Shown here one piece after another: positions 1 through 13,000 of a stretch of 64,000 bases of DNA. Each line of letters starts with the position of its first letter. Position 1 is the first letter of the stretch. Both the position numbers and the translations under genes were made by a program. The notes below the pieces were generated by a model. The model ran no database searches. It saw only the letters and a program-made list of their open reading frames with translations, and was not told the DNA's origin. This stretch comes from Lepus europaeus. Taxonomy: Eukaryota; Chordata; Mammalia; Lagomorpha; Leporidae. The stretch spans positions 65,371,266-65,435,265 of the forward strand of contig NC_084837.1 in the NCBI RefSeq assembly GCF_033115175.1, in the 5' to 3' direction.

Positions 1-46
1 TCTATTCTTCTCTGTCATTCTGTCTTTCAAATAAAGAAATCCTTAC
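1..46 (+). mobile_element. C-repeat SINE, 3' tail only
   Basis: 'ctgtctttcaaataaagaaa' is the usual tail of an older C-repeat cut by the window edge. Confidence 0.7.
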
Positions 47-271
47 ATAAAAACATGACACTGGATTGCATATTGGTTGAAGAAAAAAACCATTATAAGG
101 AACACTCTAGTGGAGTGATTTTAAAAATGTGACTGAACAGTATTAATTTTAAATGTCCTGATGTTGATAATTATTCTGTGGTTATTTCAGAGAATGTCCT
201 TGTTCTTAAGAAATACACAATATGAAATGTTTAGGGGTAAAGAGCCCTGTGTCTCCTAATTGCTATCAAGT

Positions 272-274
<3 letters not shown>

Positions 275-315
<41 letters not shown>

Positions 316-614
316 GTAAGACAGAGTTACAGAGAGGCAGAGGCAGAGAGAGAGAGGTCTTCCATCCACTGGTTCATTCCCCACATGGCCACAATGGCCA
401 GAGCTGTGCTGATCTGAAGCCAGGAGCCAGGAGCTTCCTCTGGGTTTCCTACTAGGTGCAGGGGCCCAAGGACTTGGGCCATCTTCTGCTGCTTTCCCAG
501 GCCACAGCAAAGAGCTGGATCGGAAGTAGAGCAGCTAGGACTTGAACCAGTGCCCATATAGGATGCCGACACTGCAGGCAGCGGCTTTACCCGCTACGTC
601 ACAGTGCCGGCCCC
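275..614 (-). mobile_element. C-repeat SINE, full length, poly(T) of 40
   Basis: Complete element with an uninterrupted run of 40 T (its A-tail) at 275-314, flanked by the target-site duplication ATCAAGTGAC (265-274 and 616-625). Confidence 0.92.
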
Positions 615-643
615 AATCAAGTGACTTTTAAAATGTGTACATA

Positions 644-978
644 GGGGCCGGCGCCGCGGCTCAATAGGTTAATCCTCCGCCTGCGGCACCGGCACACCAG
701 GTTCTAGTCCCGGTCAGGGCGCTGGATTCTGTCCCGGTTGCTCCTCTTCCAGTTCAGCTCTCTGCTGTGGCCCAGGAGTACAGTGGAGAATGGCCCAAGT
801 CCTTGGGCCCTGCATCCACATGGGAGACCAGGAGGAAGCACCTGGCTCCGGGCTTCCGATCAGTGCGGTGTGCCGGCCACAGCGGCCATTGGGCGGTGAA
901 CCAATGGAAAAGGAAGACCTTTATCTCTGTCTCTGTCTCTCTCTCACTGTCCACTCTGTAAAAAAAAAAAAAAAAAAA
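644..978 (+). mobile_element. C-repeat SINE (CSINE2-like), full length
   Basis: GGCCGGCGCCGCGGCTCAAT head (pol III A box), B-box-like GGTTCTAGTCC at about 700, (CTGTCT)n stretch and poly(A) end. Confidence 0.93.
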
Positions 979-1365
979 GTACAAACAAACGTGTACCTAG
1001 GTATATGTCTATATATACAGAAAGAGAATCTAAAGCAAATTTGCAAAAAATTTAATTTGGTGAAATTAGATATACAGGAGTTTTTTTGAACTTTTTCTGT
1101 TAAGTTTGAAATTATGTCAAGAAAAAAATAACAAAAGTTACAAAAAAACTACATATATATAGATATGGAACAGGCCCTCTGGAACTTTATTTCCTTGACT
1201 TCTTTCGTGATCTGCTATTTTGAAAAACATGCCCAGTTTCTACTGATAATACCAATTCATCCTATGAGTACATTCTATTTTCATTTTCAGAGTTCCTTCC
1301 CAGACCTACCTGATCATCACAGTAGCTGCTGCTTCTGCCCTATTGCTAAAAACATACATTTTTGA

Positions 1366-1700
1366 AAAAGATTTATTTTACTTATTTGAAAGGCAGAGTT
1401 ACAGAGAGAGAGAGAGGATAGAGACACACAGAGAGAGATCGTCCATCCATTGGTTCACTCCCCAGATGGCCACAACTACTGGGACTGGACCAGGCCAAAG
1501 CCAGGAGCCTGGAATTTCATTCAGGTCTCCTATGTGGGTGGCAGGGAACCAAGCACTTGGACTATCTTCTGTTGCCTTCCAAGAAGCATTAACAGGGAGC
1601 CAGATTGGAAGTGGAACAGCTAGGACTCAAACCTAGCACTCATATGGGATGCCAGTGTCACAGGCAGCAGCTTAATCCACTGTGCCAAAACAGTGGCCCC
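1366..1700 (-). mobile_element. C-repeat SINE
   Basis: Starts 'gatttattttacttatttga' and ends 'cagtggcccc' in complement orientation. Confidence 0.9.
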
Positions 1701-2593
1701 TTTAAGGGCGTATTCAGCTCATGGTTTATTATTCTGCTTACATGAGATCCACATCAAGACCAATACTAGAACTTGGCCCAGTCTCTTAAATGGTTGCTTC
1801 CTCGTTTATCTGTTAAAAATTGACAAATGCCAACTTTGGACAAACAGGGATTTGTGAAGCCTAAGAAATGTTCAGGTGCTTGGTGGCCACAGCATGAGGT
1901 ATTGGAATATAGACCTCACTGTGTAAAATGACATAGTGTCCTTTGGTTTCTCTGCTGTTCAGGGAGGATGTCAATAAAATACTATTTTTAAACTGAATTC
2001 TGCTGAACTTGATGAGCTCATTATTTGTGGAAAGTTTTAAAATTGTTTTCCTAATTTATCTTTTAGATTTTTATGGATTGAATAGATCCCCTGGGAAGCC
2101 AGATTTTTTTTTTTTTTAAATGTACCTACCTTACCCTTTTCTACTTTGACCATAGTGGTACTATGCTAGCCAGGCACTTCTTGAGCTCTAGGATACTTCG
2201 GTTTCTATTTCTACGGTTTCTGTTTCTAGTCTAACCTGACTTCCAGTTGTTCCAAAGTTTTATTTCTGAAAGAGCCTTAATGGTGTGTATAACAGGAATG
2301 GCAGACTTTAAAATCCTAAAATTTATATATTTATACATTTATAATAAATTTTAATAATTATACAAACTTCATAAAAACATGTTACTTTAAGCATCATGGT
2401 TTCAGAGTGTAGTGGGTAACATTTTGTATGTCAAAACTTTGAGACATGCATGTCAGTAAGATCACTATTCGAGTATTATACATTTTTCACTTTAGGTTTT
2501 AAATTAAATAATGGAGAACCAACTGGCCCACCTTTATACTCCTCTTACTCCATCCTCCCTTCTGGAACTGGTCTTGATAAAACCCCAGTGCTT
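1701..2593 (+). other. Unique AT-rich sequence; possible 3' UTR end of the left-hand neighbour
   Basis: No SINE and no convincing ORF. AATAAA at 1973-1978 on the plus strand, in a stretch that reads like a mammalian 3' UTR, could end the gene to the left (ADAL in the conserved order). No coding exon of that gene was recognised, so this is only positional inference. Confidence 0.25.
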
Positions 2594-2900
2594 GGGGTCA
2601 GTGTTGTAGTGTAGCAGGTAAAGCCACCACCTGTGATACCTACTCCGGCATCCTGTATGCATGCCAGTTCAAGTCCCAGCTGCTCCACTTTCCATCCAGC
2701 TCCCTGCTAATGTGCTGGGAAAACAGTGGGAAATGGCCCAAGTGCATAGGCCCCTGCATCCACATTGGAGGCCAGAAAGAAGCTCCTGGCTTCAGTCTGA
2801 CCCAGCCTTGGCCACTGAGGCCATTTGGGGAGTGAACCAGCAGATGGAGGATCTCTCTCTGTAACTCTACCTTTCAAATAAATAAATAAATCTTTTAAAA
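2594..2900 (+). mobile_element. C-repeat SINE, left arm of an inverted pair
   Basis: Full-length older type ending in AAATAAATAAATAAATC; abuts an opposite copy tail to tail. Confidence 0.9.
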
Positions 2901-3221
2901 ATATTTATTTATTTATTTATTTATTTGAAAGGTTGAGTTACAGGAGCAGAGGCAGAAATATCTTCCATCCACTGGTTTACTCCCCAAATGGCCACAATGG
3001 CTGGAGCTGGGGCGATCCGAAGCCAGGAACCAGGAGCTTCTTCTGCATCTCCCACATGGGTGCAGAGGCCCAAAGTCTTGGGCCTTCCTCCCCTGTTTTC
3101 CCAGGCACATTAGCAGGGAGCTGGATCAGAAGTGGAGCAGTCAGGACTCAAACTGGCACCCACATGGTATGCTGGCACTGCAGGTGGTGGCTCCTACCCA
3201 CTACACCATAGCACTAGCCCC
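2901..3221 (-). mobile_element. C-repeat SINE, right arm of an inverted pair
   Basis: Begins (ATTT)n and ends 'gcactagcccc'; opposite in orientation to the element that ends at 2900. Confidence 0.9.
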
Positions 3222-4919
3222 TAAATAAATCTTGAAAAACAAAAACAAAAAGTGATATAAAATTAACATATTCAGCCTCTACACTCAGTTTACAAGGGAA
3301 AAATGGCAGCAACACAGAGACTAAGTTCTATGGCACTGGCCATAGAGAACAAGCAATAAAATAAGCATGATGGAGAAAATAAAGAAAAAGCAGTAATTGT
3401 ACTCAAAAACAACTGACAAGAACAGATGTAACCATTTTGCTTCCATTAATGCTCCTGTTTCTGTCTTCCTTTGCTGCACAAAGTGTCTCCTCCCAAAAGG
3501 GCTTTATGGATATTAAAAAGCTAGGGGTGAACAGATACTTTTGGTTTCCCAACACTGGCCTTGGTTTCTCTTTTTCAGAACGGTTGAAGACTTTTATTTC
3601 TTCTTCCATTCTCAGGAATGGCAGATTGGGTGGCATTTAATGGTTGTTAGGAATAAAGTGGGTCTTTACATGGTAAGGAGTTACTCTTTGCCCTATTCCT
3701 TCTGCAAGGGTGTTCCTTGTGGGTCTCTTAAAATAAGACTCACTCTCCATGCCCAGTTATCATGGGTTGCAATAGATTGTGGATACTGATACCAAGAAAG
3801 GATTTTCTTTCTAATTTTTTTTTTAACCATAGTCTCATTTGTCTCTCTGCCTGGCACAAATATTCAGACATTTCTAGTAACCCCATGCAGGGAGCCAAGA
3901 AAAGCAGATAAAGATTTATCAAAAAGTTGTTCATAATTTGCATATAGGCATAGAAACACCTGCAGACACCAGGTACTTTATAGATGTAATTTTTATTGAC
4001 ATGGTATCCCTGAGAGGCAGATTAGGTGTAAACATTATCCTGCTCTACAGAAAGGGAAATGGAGGCAGGATGACTTACAGGACATCTGGAACCACAATTC
4101 ATATCTGTTGAAAGCCCAACCGATGCTTTTTCCACACAACTATACATTAATATACTAAAGACAATAATCTCTTTTAACATGATAGCATGCTTCCTAAACC
4201 ATGCAGATCCTGAGTTATTGCTTTATACTGGTGTTTCCTGAACCTTCCTGTCTGTTTAGGCAGCAAAACTGAGATACCATCTTCCCTTAATTCTTAATAA
4301 ATGTTGGGAGATTCTTTTTCCTCAGCAGTAGAACCCTAAGTAATCTCTCATCTAACACAGTAAGCTACGAATTACAGAATATCCTATCTCCCTACAGCTG
4401 TCCCAGATCTCACCCTAACCACAGAACTTTAATTTACTATGAATGTGAAACAGCTGCTTATCCTAGGCATGGCCATCTGGCTGTGTTCATCTTTCTTCTG
4501 ACCTCCCCAACTGGCCTTTGTCTCCCATAGAAGCTAGTCCCCCAAAACTGCTCTCTCTCCCTGATGTCAGCCACTCTTTCCTTAGCAGTAAGTGTAGCAT
4601 CGCACCTGTGATGATGAGTGTACCACCTTGTGGCTGCCTCTGACACGTCATATTTTGGCTAAGGTGATTCTTTTTCTTCCGCTGCACAACCCATGTTATA
4701 CTCTTCCCAAGCTTTGAACTGCTCTAAACTTTAGCTAACCTTCCTTACAGTCTCTGTTCTACCAACCACTCCCCCATCTTTCCTATTCCTCACCCATCCA
4801 GCACTCAGTTTTGCAACTAGTTTTAGAAAGTTCATCCTACCCTAATTTACCCAATAACCTTCCCTGCTCTGGACACTTTCTGCTTCATTAAGGCTTCCTG
4901 AATAAAAGAGAATACCTTT
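3222..4919. other. Intergenic unique sequence with one MIR
   Basis: Mostly unique DNA; a MIR-like stretch lies at about 3970-4150. No coding potential was seen in the short open frames. Confidence 0.5.
3970..4150 (+). mobile_element. MIR SINE (old)
   Basis: A degenerate match to the MIR core: 'acagaaagggaaatggaggc' followed by the 'gatgacttacaggacat' region. Confidence 0.5.
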
Positions 4920-6199
4920 TAAAATTTTATTGTAGCAAATTCTAATGATTAGCCATTAACATTTTTGCATAGAGGTACTACTTAGCTTTCTAGATTTCTC
5001 TGAAACTGTTGCCAGCTACACACGTGCTTATTGTGTCATTTGTTTTAGACTGTGTCTAACATGTTTTACAGTGCTTGTCATAGTACTGTGAACATATGGC
5101 CAACTCAGTTCTGATTATAAAGATTAGTAATTACACCTGTGTTTGAAGAGCTGCTTTTAACTGTACACAGTTGAGTGTGTTTGTGTGGACTGGTAGCTCC
5201 ACTGACCAAAGATGATCCATCTTCCCTGCCATGAAACAGTTGTTGGCACAGAGTGGTCTGTTTTCCCAATACATGGGAATGTGGCAGTGGCTTCTGTTCT
5301 TTGCAGGTTAGTATTTAGTGCTGATGGGGTGCTAACTCTATACTAGGTGTTTGGAGTGTGTGGATATAGATGATTCCCTATTAGCAGCTTTAACTGCCTT
5401 CCCCAACACAACTAGCTAGCTTGCTCTTTGGGCCTCTGGACCACAAAGGGCAGATTAAATTCAGTTGATAGGACTGAAAGAAAATCAAACTAGATGCTGT
5501 GAATGTAGTAGTAGTCTATTCCAACCCTGCTAGGATTTGGAAAAAACTAAGAAATTCAGGGTTCACATTTTAATATTTATATAAAATTTATATTGTTTCC
5601 CCATAGAGAACACCTGGTTCTTGACAAGATGATTCTTACAGCAGAACCAAGAGGGACATTAAACTCTTCTTTGAGGTAAATGAAGAATATGCCTGACAGA
5701 TATGTCATTCTGAGCCCTGGCTTACGTGAATAGGAAGATTCATTCTTTTTAGCATTTCCATTATTGTGTAAAGAAGACCTAGACCCACCTAATGAAGAAT
5801 GTCTCACAACTTTTCCCGGAAATGCAGATGTGATGGGTTTTTAAATTTGAACTGCAGTTGAATGACAGGATGAGTAAAGATGCATATATCAAATTCACAG
5901 GCTCTGCTATCATGTCCTCTATTAAAGGAACAACATAGGCACTCAGAGGCAAAAGTTGTTACCTGTCTGTTCAAATGTAGGCAAGGAGAGGGACTGAAAT
6001 ATTCCTTTGGTTCTTAAAATGACTGCCTTGGGAATTTGACACTAGAACCAGGAGAAATATAAGGAACAAACAGTGGCATAAATCCTGGAGAGTCTTAAGC
6101 CAACTGGGCAAATAAATAGATGGATCTCACTCCTGGAAGACTTTCCAAACAATACTTATTGAGGCTCTTTCTTCTATATATATCCACATCCTCAGGGGC
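4920..6199 (-). other. ZSCAN29: Probable ZSCAN29 3' UTR
   Basis: This is unique, repeat-poor sequence directly downstream of the ZSCAN29 stop. A minus-strand AATAAA lies at 4931-4926 and another at 3997-3992, giving possible 3' UTRs of about 1.3 or 2.2 kb. Which one is used cannot be decided from sequence alone. Confidence 0.4.
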
Positions 6200-7068
6200 T
6201 TACTTAGGTGCTGACTGTGTCAGAAGCTTTTCTCGTGTATGGATTTCTCGGTGCTTGTTAAGGGCAGAGCTTTTACTAAAACACTTGCCGCAATCATGAC
6301 ACCCATAGGGCTTCTCTCCCGTGTGGGTTCTGTGATGCGCACGTAAGTCAGAACTCTTACTGAAACTCTTTCCACAGTCAGAACACACATGTGGTCTCTC
6401 TCCTGTGTGTATTCTTCGATGTGCACTAAAATGAGAACTGTTATTGAAGCTTTTTCCACACTCTTCACATTGATAGGGCTTTTCTCCTGTGTGAGTTCTC
6501 TGATGAATTATAAGGCTTGAGCTCTGATTAAAGCGTTTTCCACACTCACCACACTGATAAGGTTTCTCTCCTGTGTGGATTCTCCTATGGGTGATGAAAT
6601 TTGAACTGTCTCGGAAACTTTTACCACAGTCAAGACACTTATACGGTTTCTCTCCAGTGTGGATTCGCCGATGTCTAATGAGGCGTGCACTTCTACTGAA
6701 GCTTTTCCCACAGTCAGCACATTTATATGGATTTTCTACCTGCTGAGATATCTGATGCATGAAAGAGGAGTTTGGGCTAAAGCTTTTGCCGTATCTGAGA
6801 TACTTGGAGGGTTTCTCTCCCAAGCAAGGCCTCTGATGACTTATGACTTTACCTAAACTCTTCTCTGGAAGTTTCAGTTTTCCTGTTTTCTCCCCTGGGA
6901 TTTTTTCCCACTCTCTTCCTGATCTACATTCATTCTCACTACCTTTACCTTGATTAAGATGATGGGCAATTTTCCTTTCAGACCTCGCAAGTAATGTCCT
7001 ATGCAGTTGCACTTCCTCAGATATATCCCGTTTTGCATTCTCTTCATTCTCAAATCCAGCCTCAAAAC
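6200..7068 (-). CDS. ZSCAN29: ZSCAN29 coding exon 5 (six C2H2 zinc fingers and stop)
   Basis: Residues 564-852 and TAA (6202-6200). After a 110-residue basic/acidic linker come six fingers with a strict 28-residue period (678-700, 706-728, 734-756, 762-784, 790-812, 818-840), joined by TGEKP or TGERP linkers. Helix residues at -1/2/3/6 are R,A,R,R; D,S,N,T; Q,S,S,I; N,S,H,A; K,S,D,A; K,S,A,K. A degenerate finger lies just before the first one, at about residues 650-672. The acceptor is ..TTATATCAG. Confidence 0.96.
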
Positions 7069-10000
7069 CTGATATAAGAAAAGAATTAATGTTAGCCATT
7101 TCTTCAGTATATGTGCCAAGGCAAAGCAAACCTGGGAGGAACAAATGATACATTAAGTGATTAAAGAGGAAAATTAGAGTGCTTCTGATCCCAAATAAGT
7201 ATTATTATTAAATTCCCAGTATTTTACTTCTCTATTTGGTCACCTATCACATACTTCTCATCTACCTACAGGTTAATTAATACATTTTTTTTTAAAACTC
7301 TTCTTGGATATTTAGGATCTTCAGAAAATCCTCTCTGGAGAGCAAGGAGAACTCACTGGATCTTGGGGAGATTATCACTATGAATGTATAGGAAAGATAC
7401 TTTTTTTAAAAAAAAATTTATTTTATCTATTTGAAAAAGTTACAGAGATAGGCAGACACAGAGAGAGAGGTCTTCCATTTGCTGGTTCACTCCCCAGATG
7501 GCCGCAGTGGCCGGAGCTGTGCCGATCCGAAGCCAGGAACCAGGAGCTTCCTCTGGGTCTCCCACGTGGCTGCAGGGGCCCAAGGACTTTGGCCATCCTT
7601 CACTGCTTTCCCAGGCCATAGCAGAGAGCTGGATTGGAAGAGGAGCAGCCGGGACTAGAAGCAGCGCCCATATGGGATGCCAGTACTGCAGGTCAGGGCT
7701 TTAACACACTGCACTACAGGGCTGGCCCAGGGAAAGATACTTTCTTACAATGTTACTTTTGGTATATTTCAGGCCTGAAATTCCCAGGAGAACTTTCAGG
7801 GAAATATCTGTATCTAGACAGAGCTTCATGATTCCCCTTCTCCTTGTATTCCTATATAAATTGGAAATAAAAACAGGGTAGAGGGGCTGGCGCCATGGTT
7901 CACGGGGTTAATCCTCTGCCTATGGCACCGGCAATCCCATATGGGTACTGGTTCTAGTCCCGGCTGCTCCTCTTCCAGTCCAGCTCTCTGCTGTGGCCTG
8001 GGAAGGCAGTGGAGGATGGCCCAAGTGCTTGGGCCCTGCACCCGCATGGGAGACCAGGAAGAAGCACTTGGCTCCTGGCTTCAGATCGGCGCAGTTCTGG
8101 CCTTAACGGTCATTTGGGGGGTGAACCAACGGAAGGAAGACCTTTCTCTCTGTCTCTCTCTCACTGTCTATAACTCTGTCAAATTAAAAAAAAAAAAAAA
8201 ATTTTTTTTAAAGAAAAAAACAGGGTAGAAAAATATTTATTGTAATCTTTCCTTGGAAATGTGTCTTTAAAACATTCTCTTTGCTCATGGAAAAATAATC
8301 ACTAAATGCTCCAAAAGCATCTATTCTAATGCCCAAGTGTTCTGCTAAAGCAAGTTTTTAAATATTCTAAGAACCAATTCCAGGCTTCTTAGAGCACAGG
8401 TTGTGAGAATTAGCACTGTCAGATGTTTCAGGTAAACTCTGGATCCAAATTCCATGGACTAAATCTAAAAGCAAAACAATGTTTAGTGTAAGCCCATGCA
8501 TGTACCCTGTAAAACATTATTCCCACCCACGAGCTTGTCTGATGAGGTTCTTCATAAAATAGACATTCATCGGGTTAAATGAAATCTTGGAACCTTAAAT
8601 ACAGAAATATGTATTGTGAGGGAATATTTAGCATTTCCAGAGCCATTTTTTCAGTAGAACATATTTGTATCTCATAGAATTATTGCTCCATGGACCATCA
8701 GCCTAAAGAATGCTTTTCTAAAGGACGTATAGAAATGGAAAATAATATTAATTAAATACCTACTTGTGGCCAGTCTGTAAAAGGTACTTTGCCGCAGTAC
8801 CTCATTTACATCAATTCTATGCTGGTCTTAATATATAAGCAAACTTGGGAACCAAGTAACTTGCTGTAAGTCACTCAGCTATTAAACAATAGAGTCTAGA
8901 TTCATATAAATATACATGAATGACTCCAAAATCAGAATTTTTTTTTGCCACAGGGAGAGAAGCCATATTAAAGTACTGCTTTCTCGCCGTGGCTCACTAG
9001 GCTAATCCTCCGCCTGCAGCGCCGGCACACTGGTTTCTAGTCCCGGTCGGGGTGCCGGATTCTGTCCCGGTTGTTCCTCTTCCAGTTCAGCTCTCTACTG
9101 TGGCCCAGGAAGGCAGTGGAGGATGGCCCAAGTGCTTGGGCCCTGCACCCGCATGGGAGACCAGGAGGAGAAGCACCTGGCTCCTGGCTTCAGATCAACG
9201 CAGTATGCCGGCCGCAGCAGCCACTTGGGGGGTGAACCAGCGGAAAAGGAAGACCTTTCTCTCTGTCTCTCTTTTTCTCTCACTGTCCACTCTGCCTGTC
9301 CAAAAAAAAAAAAAAATTTAAAGTACTGCTTTCTTAATTCTGACAGCAGCTAAGATTCAAAGGATTAGTTCCCTTAGAAATCTCTCACTTTGGCAAGAAG
9401 CACGTATTAAGAAAAGTGTTGGCTGGCGCTGCGGCTCAATAGGCTAATCCTCTGCCTGCGGCGCCGGCACACCGGGTTCTAGTCCCGGTCAGGGTGCCGG
9501 GATTCTGTCCCGGTTGCTCCTCTTCCTGTCCAGCTCTCTGCTGTGGCCTGGGAGTGCAGTGGAGGATGGCCCAAATCCTTGGGCCCAGCGCCCACATGGG
9601 AGACCAGGAGAAGCACCTGGCCCCTGGCTTTGGATCAGTGCATTGTGCTGGCCACAGCGGCCATTGTGGGGTGAACCAATGGAAAAAGGAAGACCTTTCT
9701 CTCTGTCTCTCTGTCTCACTGTCCACTCTGCCTGTCAAAAAAAAAAAAAAAAAGTGTTACTAGGTTTTCATATATGTAAATAAATAAGATATATAGGTGG
9801 CGTAAAAGCTGAAACTAGAAGAAAAACATGAGAATGAACTTATAAAATCAAGTTCATATCCTATAGGTAAATGACATGCTACTTGGGAAATACTAGCTTT
9901 TGGATTCTGCTAGCTAGACTGGCTGGAAATCTGCAGCTTAAACAGATGACAACAAATTTACAAAGTTTGCAATTATCTGTGATGCCACAATGTGAGGAGG

Positions 10001-13000
10001 CAAGTCACAAGAAAAATTTATATCCTCTAAGCTGCTTAATGGACAAGAAATAAAGAAGATAAGGTAGACAAAAAAAATCTTTGAAAGCTGGTGTAGAGAC
10101 CATCTCAATATGATCTTTCTCCTGGATCTCATTGCCTCCCCTTTTCTATGTATACTGTAAGAAGTTAAAGAGTCTTACCACTGGGGCTTTGAAATAAGAC
10201 TGGAGCACGGGTTCTGACAGCCTCTGGGGGAATCTCAATATCCTCCTCTTCCTCATCAGAATCTTCCTCTGTTGCCTCTTCTGCCTCTTCAGTTTGCTTC
10301 TCAGCTTGAGCCTCACTGGTCCCCTGGATGGGGCAAGAAGCTGGCTCCTCTTCCTGGCCATTGCTGGGAGGGGCAGCAACCCGTGCACTCACCAGAGCAT
10401 CCATCTCTTCAAAGAAGGGACAAGTCTCTGGTGCCTGTCCATTCTTGACTTTGCGATAACTGGTCTGTAGGCTTTTAAACTTTGTCCGACACTGCTCTGG
10501 GGTCCTAAGGAAGCCATATTCCCATAACCTCTCAGCCACTGCTCCGTACAACTGGCTGTTGCGGTGACAGTTCTGAAGGGCTTCATAAAACTGAGTCTCA
10601 CTAAGAATTGCAAGGTAAGTCTTGGTCTCTTCATAGCCCCAGTGTACACCTGCCACCAGAAGAGAAATTTGAGCACCACTTAATCCAGAGCTTTCAGCCT
10701 CATTTCCTCACTCCTACCATCTGCATCATGAAAAATCACCTAAGCTTGAGCTCCTAGATAAAGTAAAAATACTTCATGTTTCCAAAATTGATAAACTTAT
10801 TATAGAATATTTTGCTTCTCTGTACCCGTTAGCAAGTTAGGACTTTATCCATAAATTCTGTTTAGCCATACAAAATAAGAGGCCTTTCATCAGGTAATCA
10901 TTGTGTGCACAAGGAAGAGTACAGAATACATTTCCCCATCCTTCTACTAGTTTTTCTGGAATCTGATCCTAATTAGAAAATCACTGGCCAGGAGAAGACC
11001 CACAATTAACTGGTGTCAATCACAATTTGCCATCCCTAACCTCTCTAGACATTTTGTACCACTCCTATTTCCTAAGGCCTATTATGGCCCTTCTCCACTT
11101 GCCACAATCTCAACTAAGCAAGCCCAGCAATAGCAAGGACCTGAAGTATGCAAGATAAGGATTTATAGTCATGCACCTTACAAGGGTGAAGGACTGGCAG
11201 AAACCAAGATGAGAAAGGAAACAAGAGCAAACAGGATTTCCTGGACTGAACACATGCTAGTATGGTGGGCAGATCCCCCACTCAGGCAGTGTTTATAGGA
11301 AAGTTAACATCAGGGTGAGCGTAGCCTGCACCCTGACGGTTCTCAAAGTGGAGGGAAGACAGTTTTGGAGTCTTTCTCCCACCTGAGAACAAGCTGGAGG
11401 TTACATTTCTTCTGTTATCCTCCACCTGCTGTGAGTAGAGAAAAGAATCAGAAGACCACAAATGTAGTGAAAAGAGATGAACAGATAAGAATACAGCATT
11501 TAGCACGTGCCATGTTTGTGACTGAACTGCATTTATTTATGTCAGTGATAAGGACAAATAAGAAGAGAAAGGAAAAAAGAGGACAGGAGGGGTACAACAG
11601 AACTAAAGTAACAGCTTAAGAGATGCAGCCCTGCTGCCTTGCCCCACGTTACAGCTAGGAAGTGTTCGGGTAACAGTCTGAGGTTAGAATTCAAGCCTCC
11701 TGAATCATACTTTGCTGCTCTTCCATGACAACAGATTTGTATAAATTACATCAACAGCAACAGGCAATACTTTAAAAACAATTTCACAGGCAAAAAAAAT
11801 TTCAACATAAAGTGTCAATGCAGGACGTCTTGGTCCTGTGAAAATGCCAATGTATGGTGCACATCTCAAAGGAGACATAAAAGGGCCGGTGCTGTGCTGC
11901 AGCCGGTTAATGCCCTGGCCTGAAGTGCTGGCATCCCGTATGGGCGCTGGGCTAGTCCTGGCTGCTCCTTTTCCAGTCCAGCTCTCTGCTATGGCCTGGG
12001 AAAGCAGTAGGAGATGGCCCAAGTCCTTGGGCCCCTGCACCCATGTGGGAGACCCTGGCTCCTGGCTTTGGATCGGCGCAGCTCCGGCCTTTGTGGCCTT
12101 TGTGGCCCTCTGGGGAGTGAACCATCAGACGGAAGACCGACCTCTCTCTCTCTCTCTTTCTCTCTGTCTCCTCTCTCTGTGTAACTCTGACTTTCAAATA
12201 AATAAATAAATCTTTAAAAAAAGAGACAAAATGTTGCCCAACTTTGAACAGTCCTTTGCTGTGCTACTCTAAGTAAAAATAAACAGAATAAACTTACACT
12301 GAGATTAGGGAGATTAAAAGATAAGACATGTAAAACACTTAGCTTATAGGCTGGCGCCCTGGCTTAACAGGCTTATCCTCCGCCTTGCGGCGCCGGCACA
12401 CCGGGTTCTAGTCCCAGTTGGGGCACCGGATTCTATCCCGGTTGCCCCTCTTCCAGGCCAGCTCTCTGCTATGGCCCGGGAAGGCAGTGGAGGATGGCCC
12501 AAGTGCTTGGGCCCTGCACCCGCATGGGAGACCAGGAGAAGCACCTGGCTCCTGGCTTCGGATCAGCACGATGTGCCGGCCATAGTGGCCATTGGAGGGT
12601 AAACCAATAGCGAAAGGAAGACCTTCCTCTCTGTTTCTCACACTATCCACTCTGCCTGTCCAAAAAAAAAAAAAAAACCACTGAGCTTATATAAGGTGCT
12701 CAGTAAATACCTGTTCTTAAATATAGTGCCAGAGTTTTTGTCAGTGAGGTGGAAATCAGGAGAAAAAAAAAAATAAACGGAGGGAGTCCTATTCCTTTTC
12801 AGGGTCTCCTGAATATTCTGAGTATATTTATTTCAAATTTATTATCCAACAAGAGAATGAAATACAGAAATGCCTATTTGTTCCCTATTTAAGTGGCAAA
12901 GCTGGCAGGTGACAATAAATCAATCTACATGTAGTCTCATGCTCCCCAACTCTAATCCCAAAACTCCAAGAAAAGCTTCTTACCACTTGGGCTCCGGAAC

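Noticed and set aside
644-760. A tRNA gene
   Set aside because: The A- and B-box-like motifs belong to the tRNA-derived head of a C-repeat; no cloverleaf or anticodon arm is intact.
9436-9783. Overlapping ORFs of 76-100 codons on both strands within one element
   Set aside because: They are translations of a C-repeat SINE; the same peptides recur at many other SINE copies in the window.
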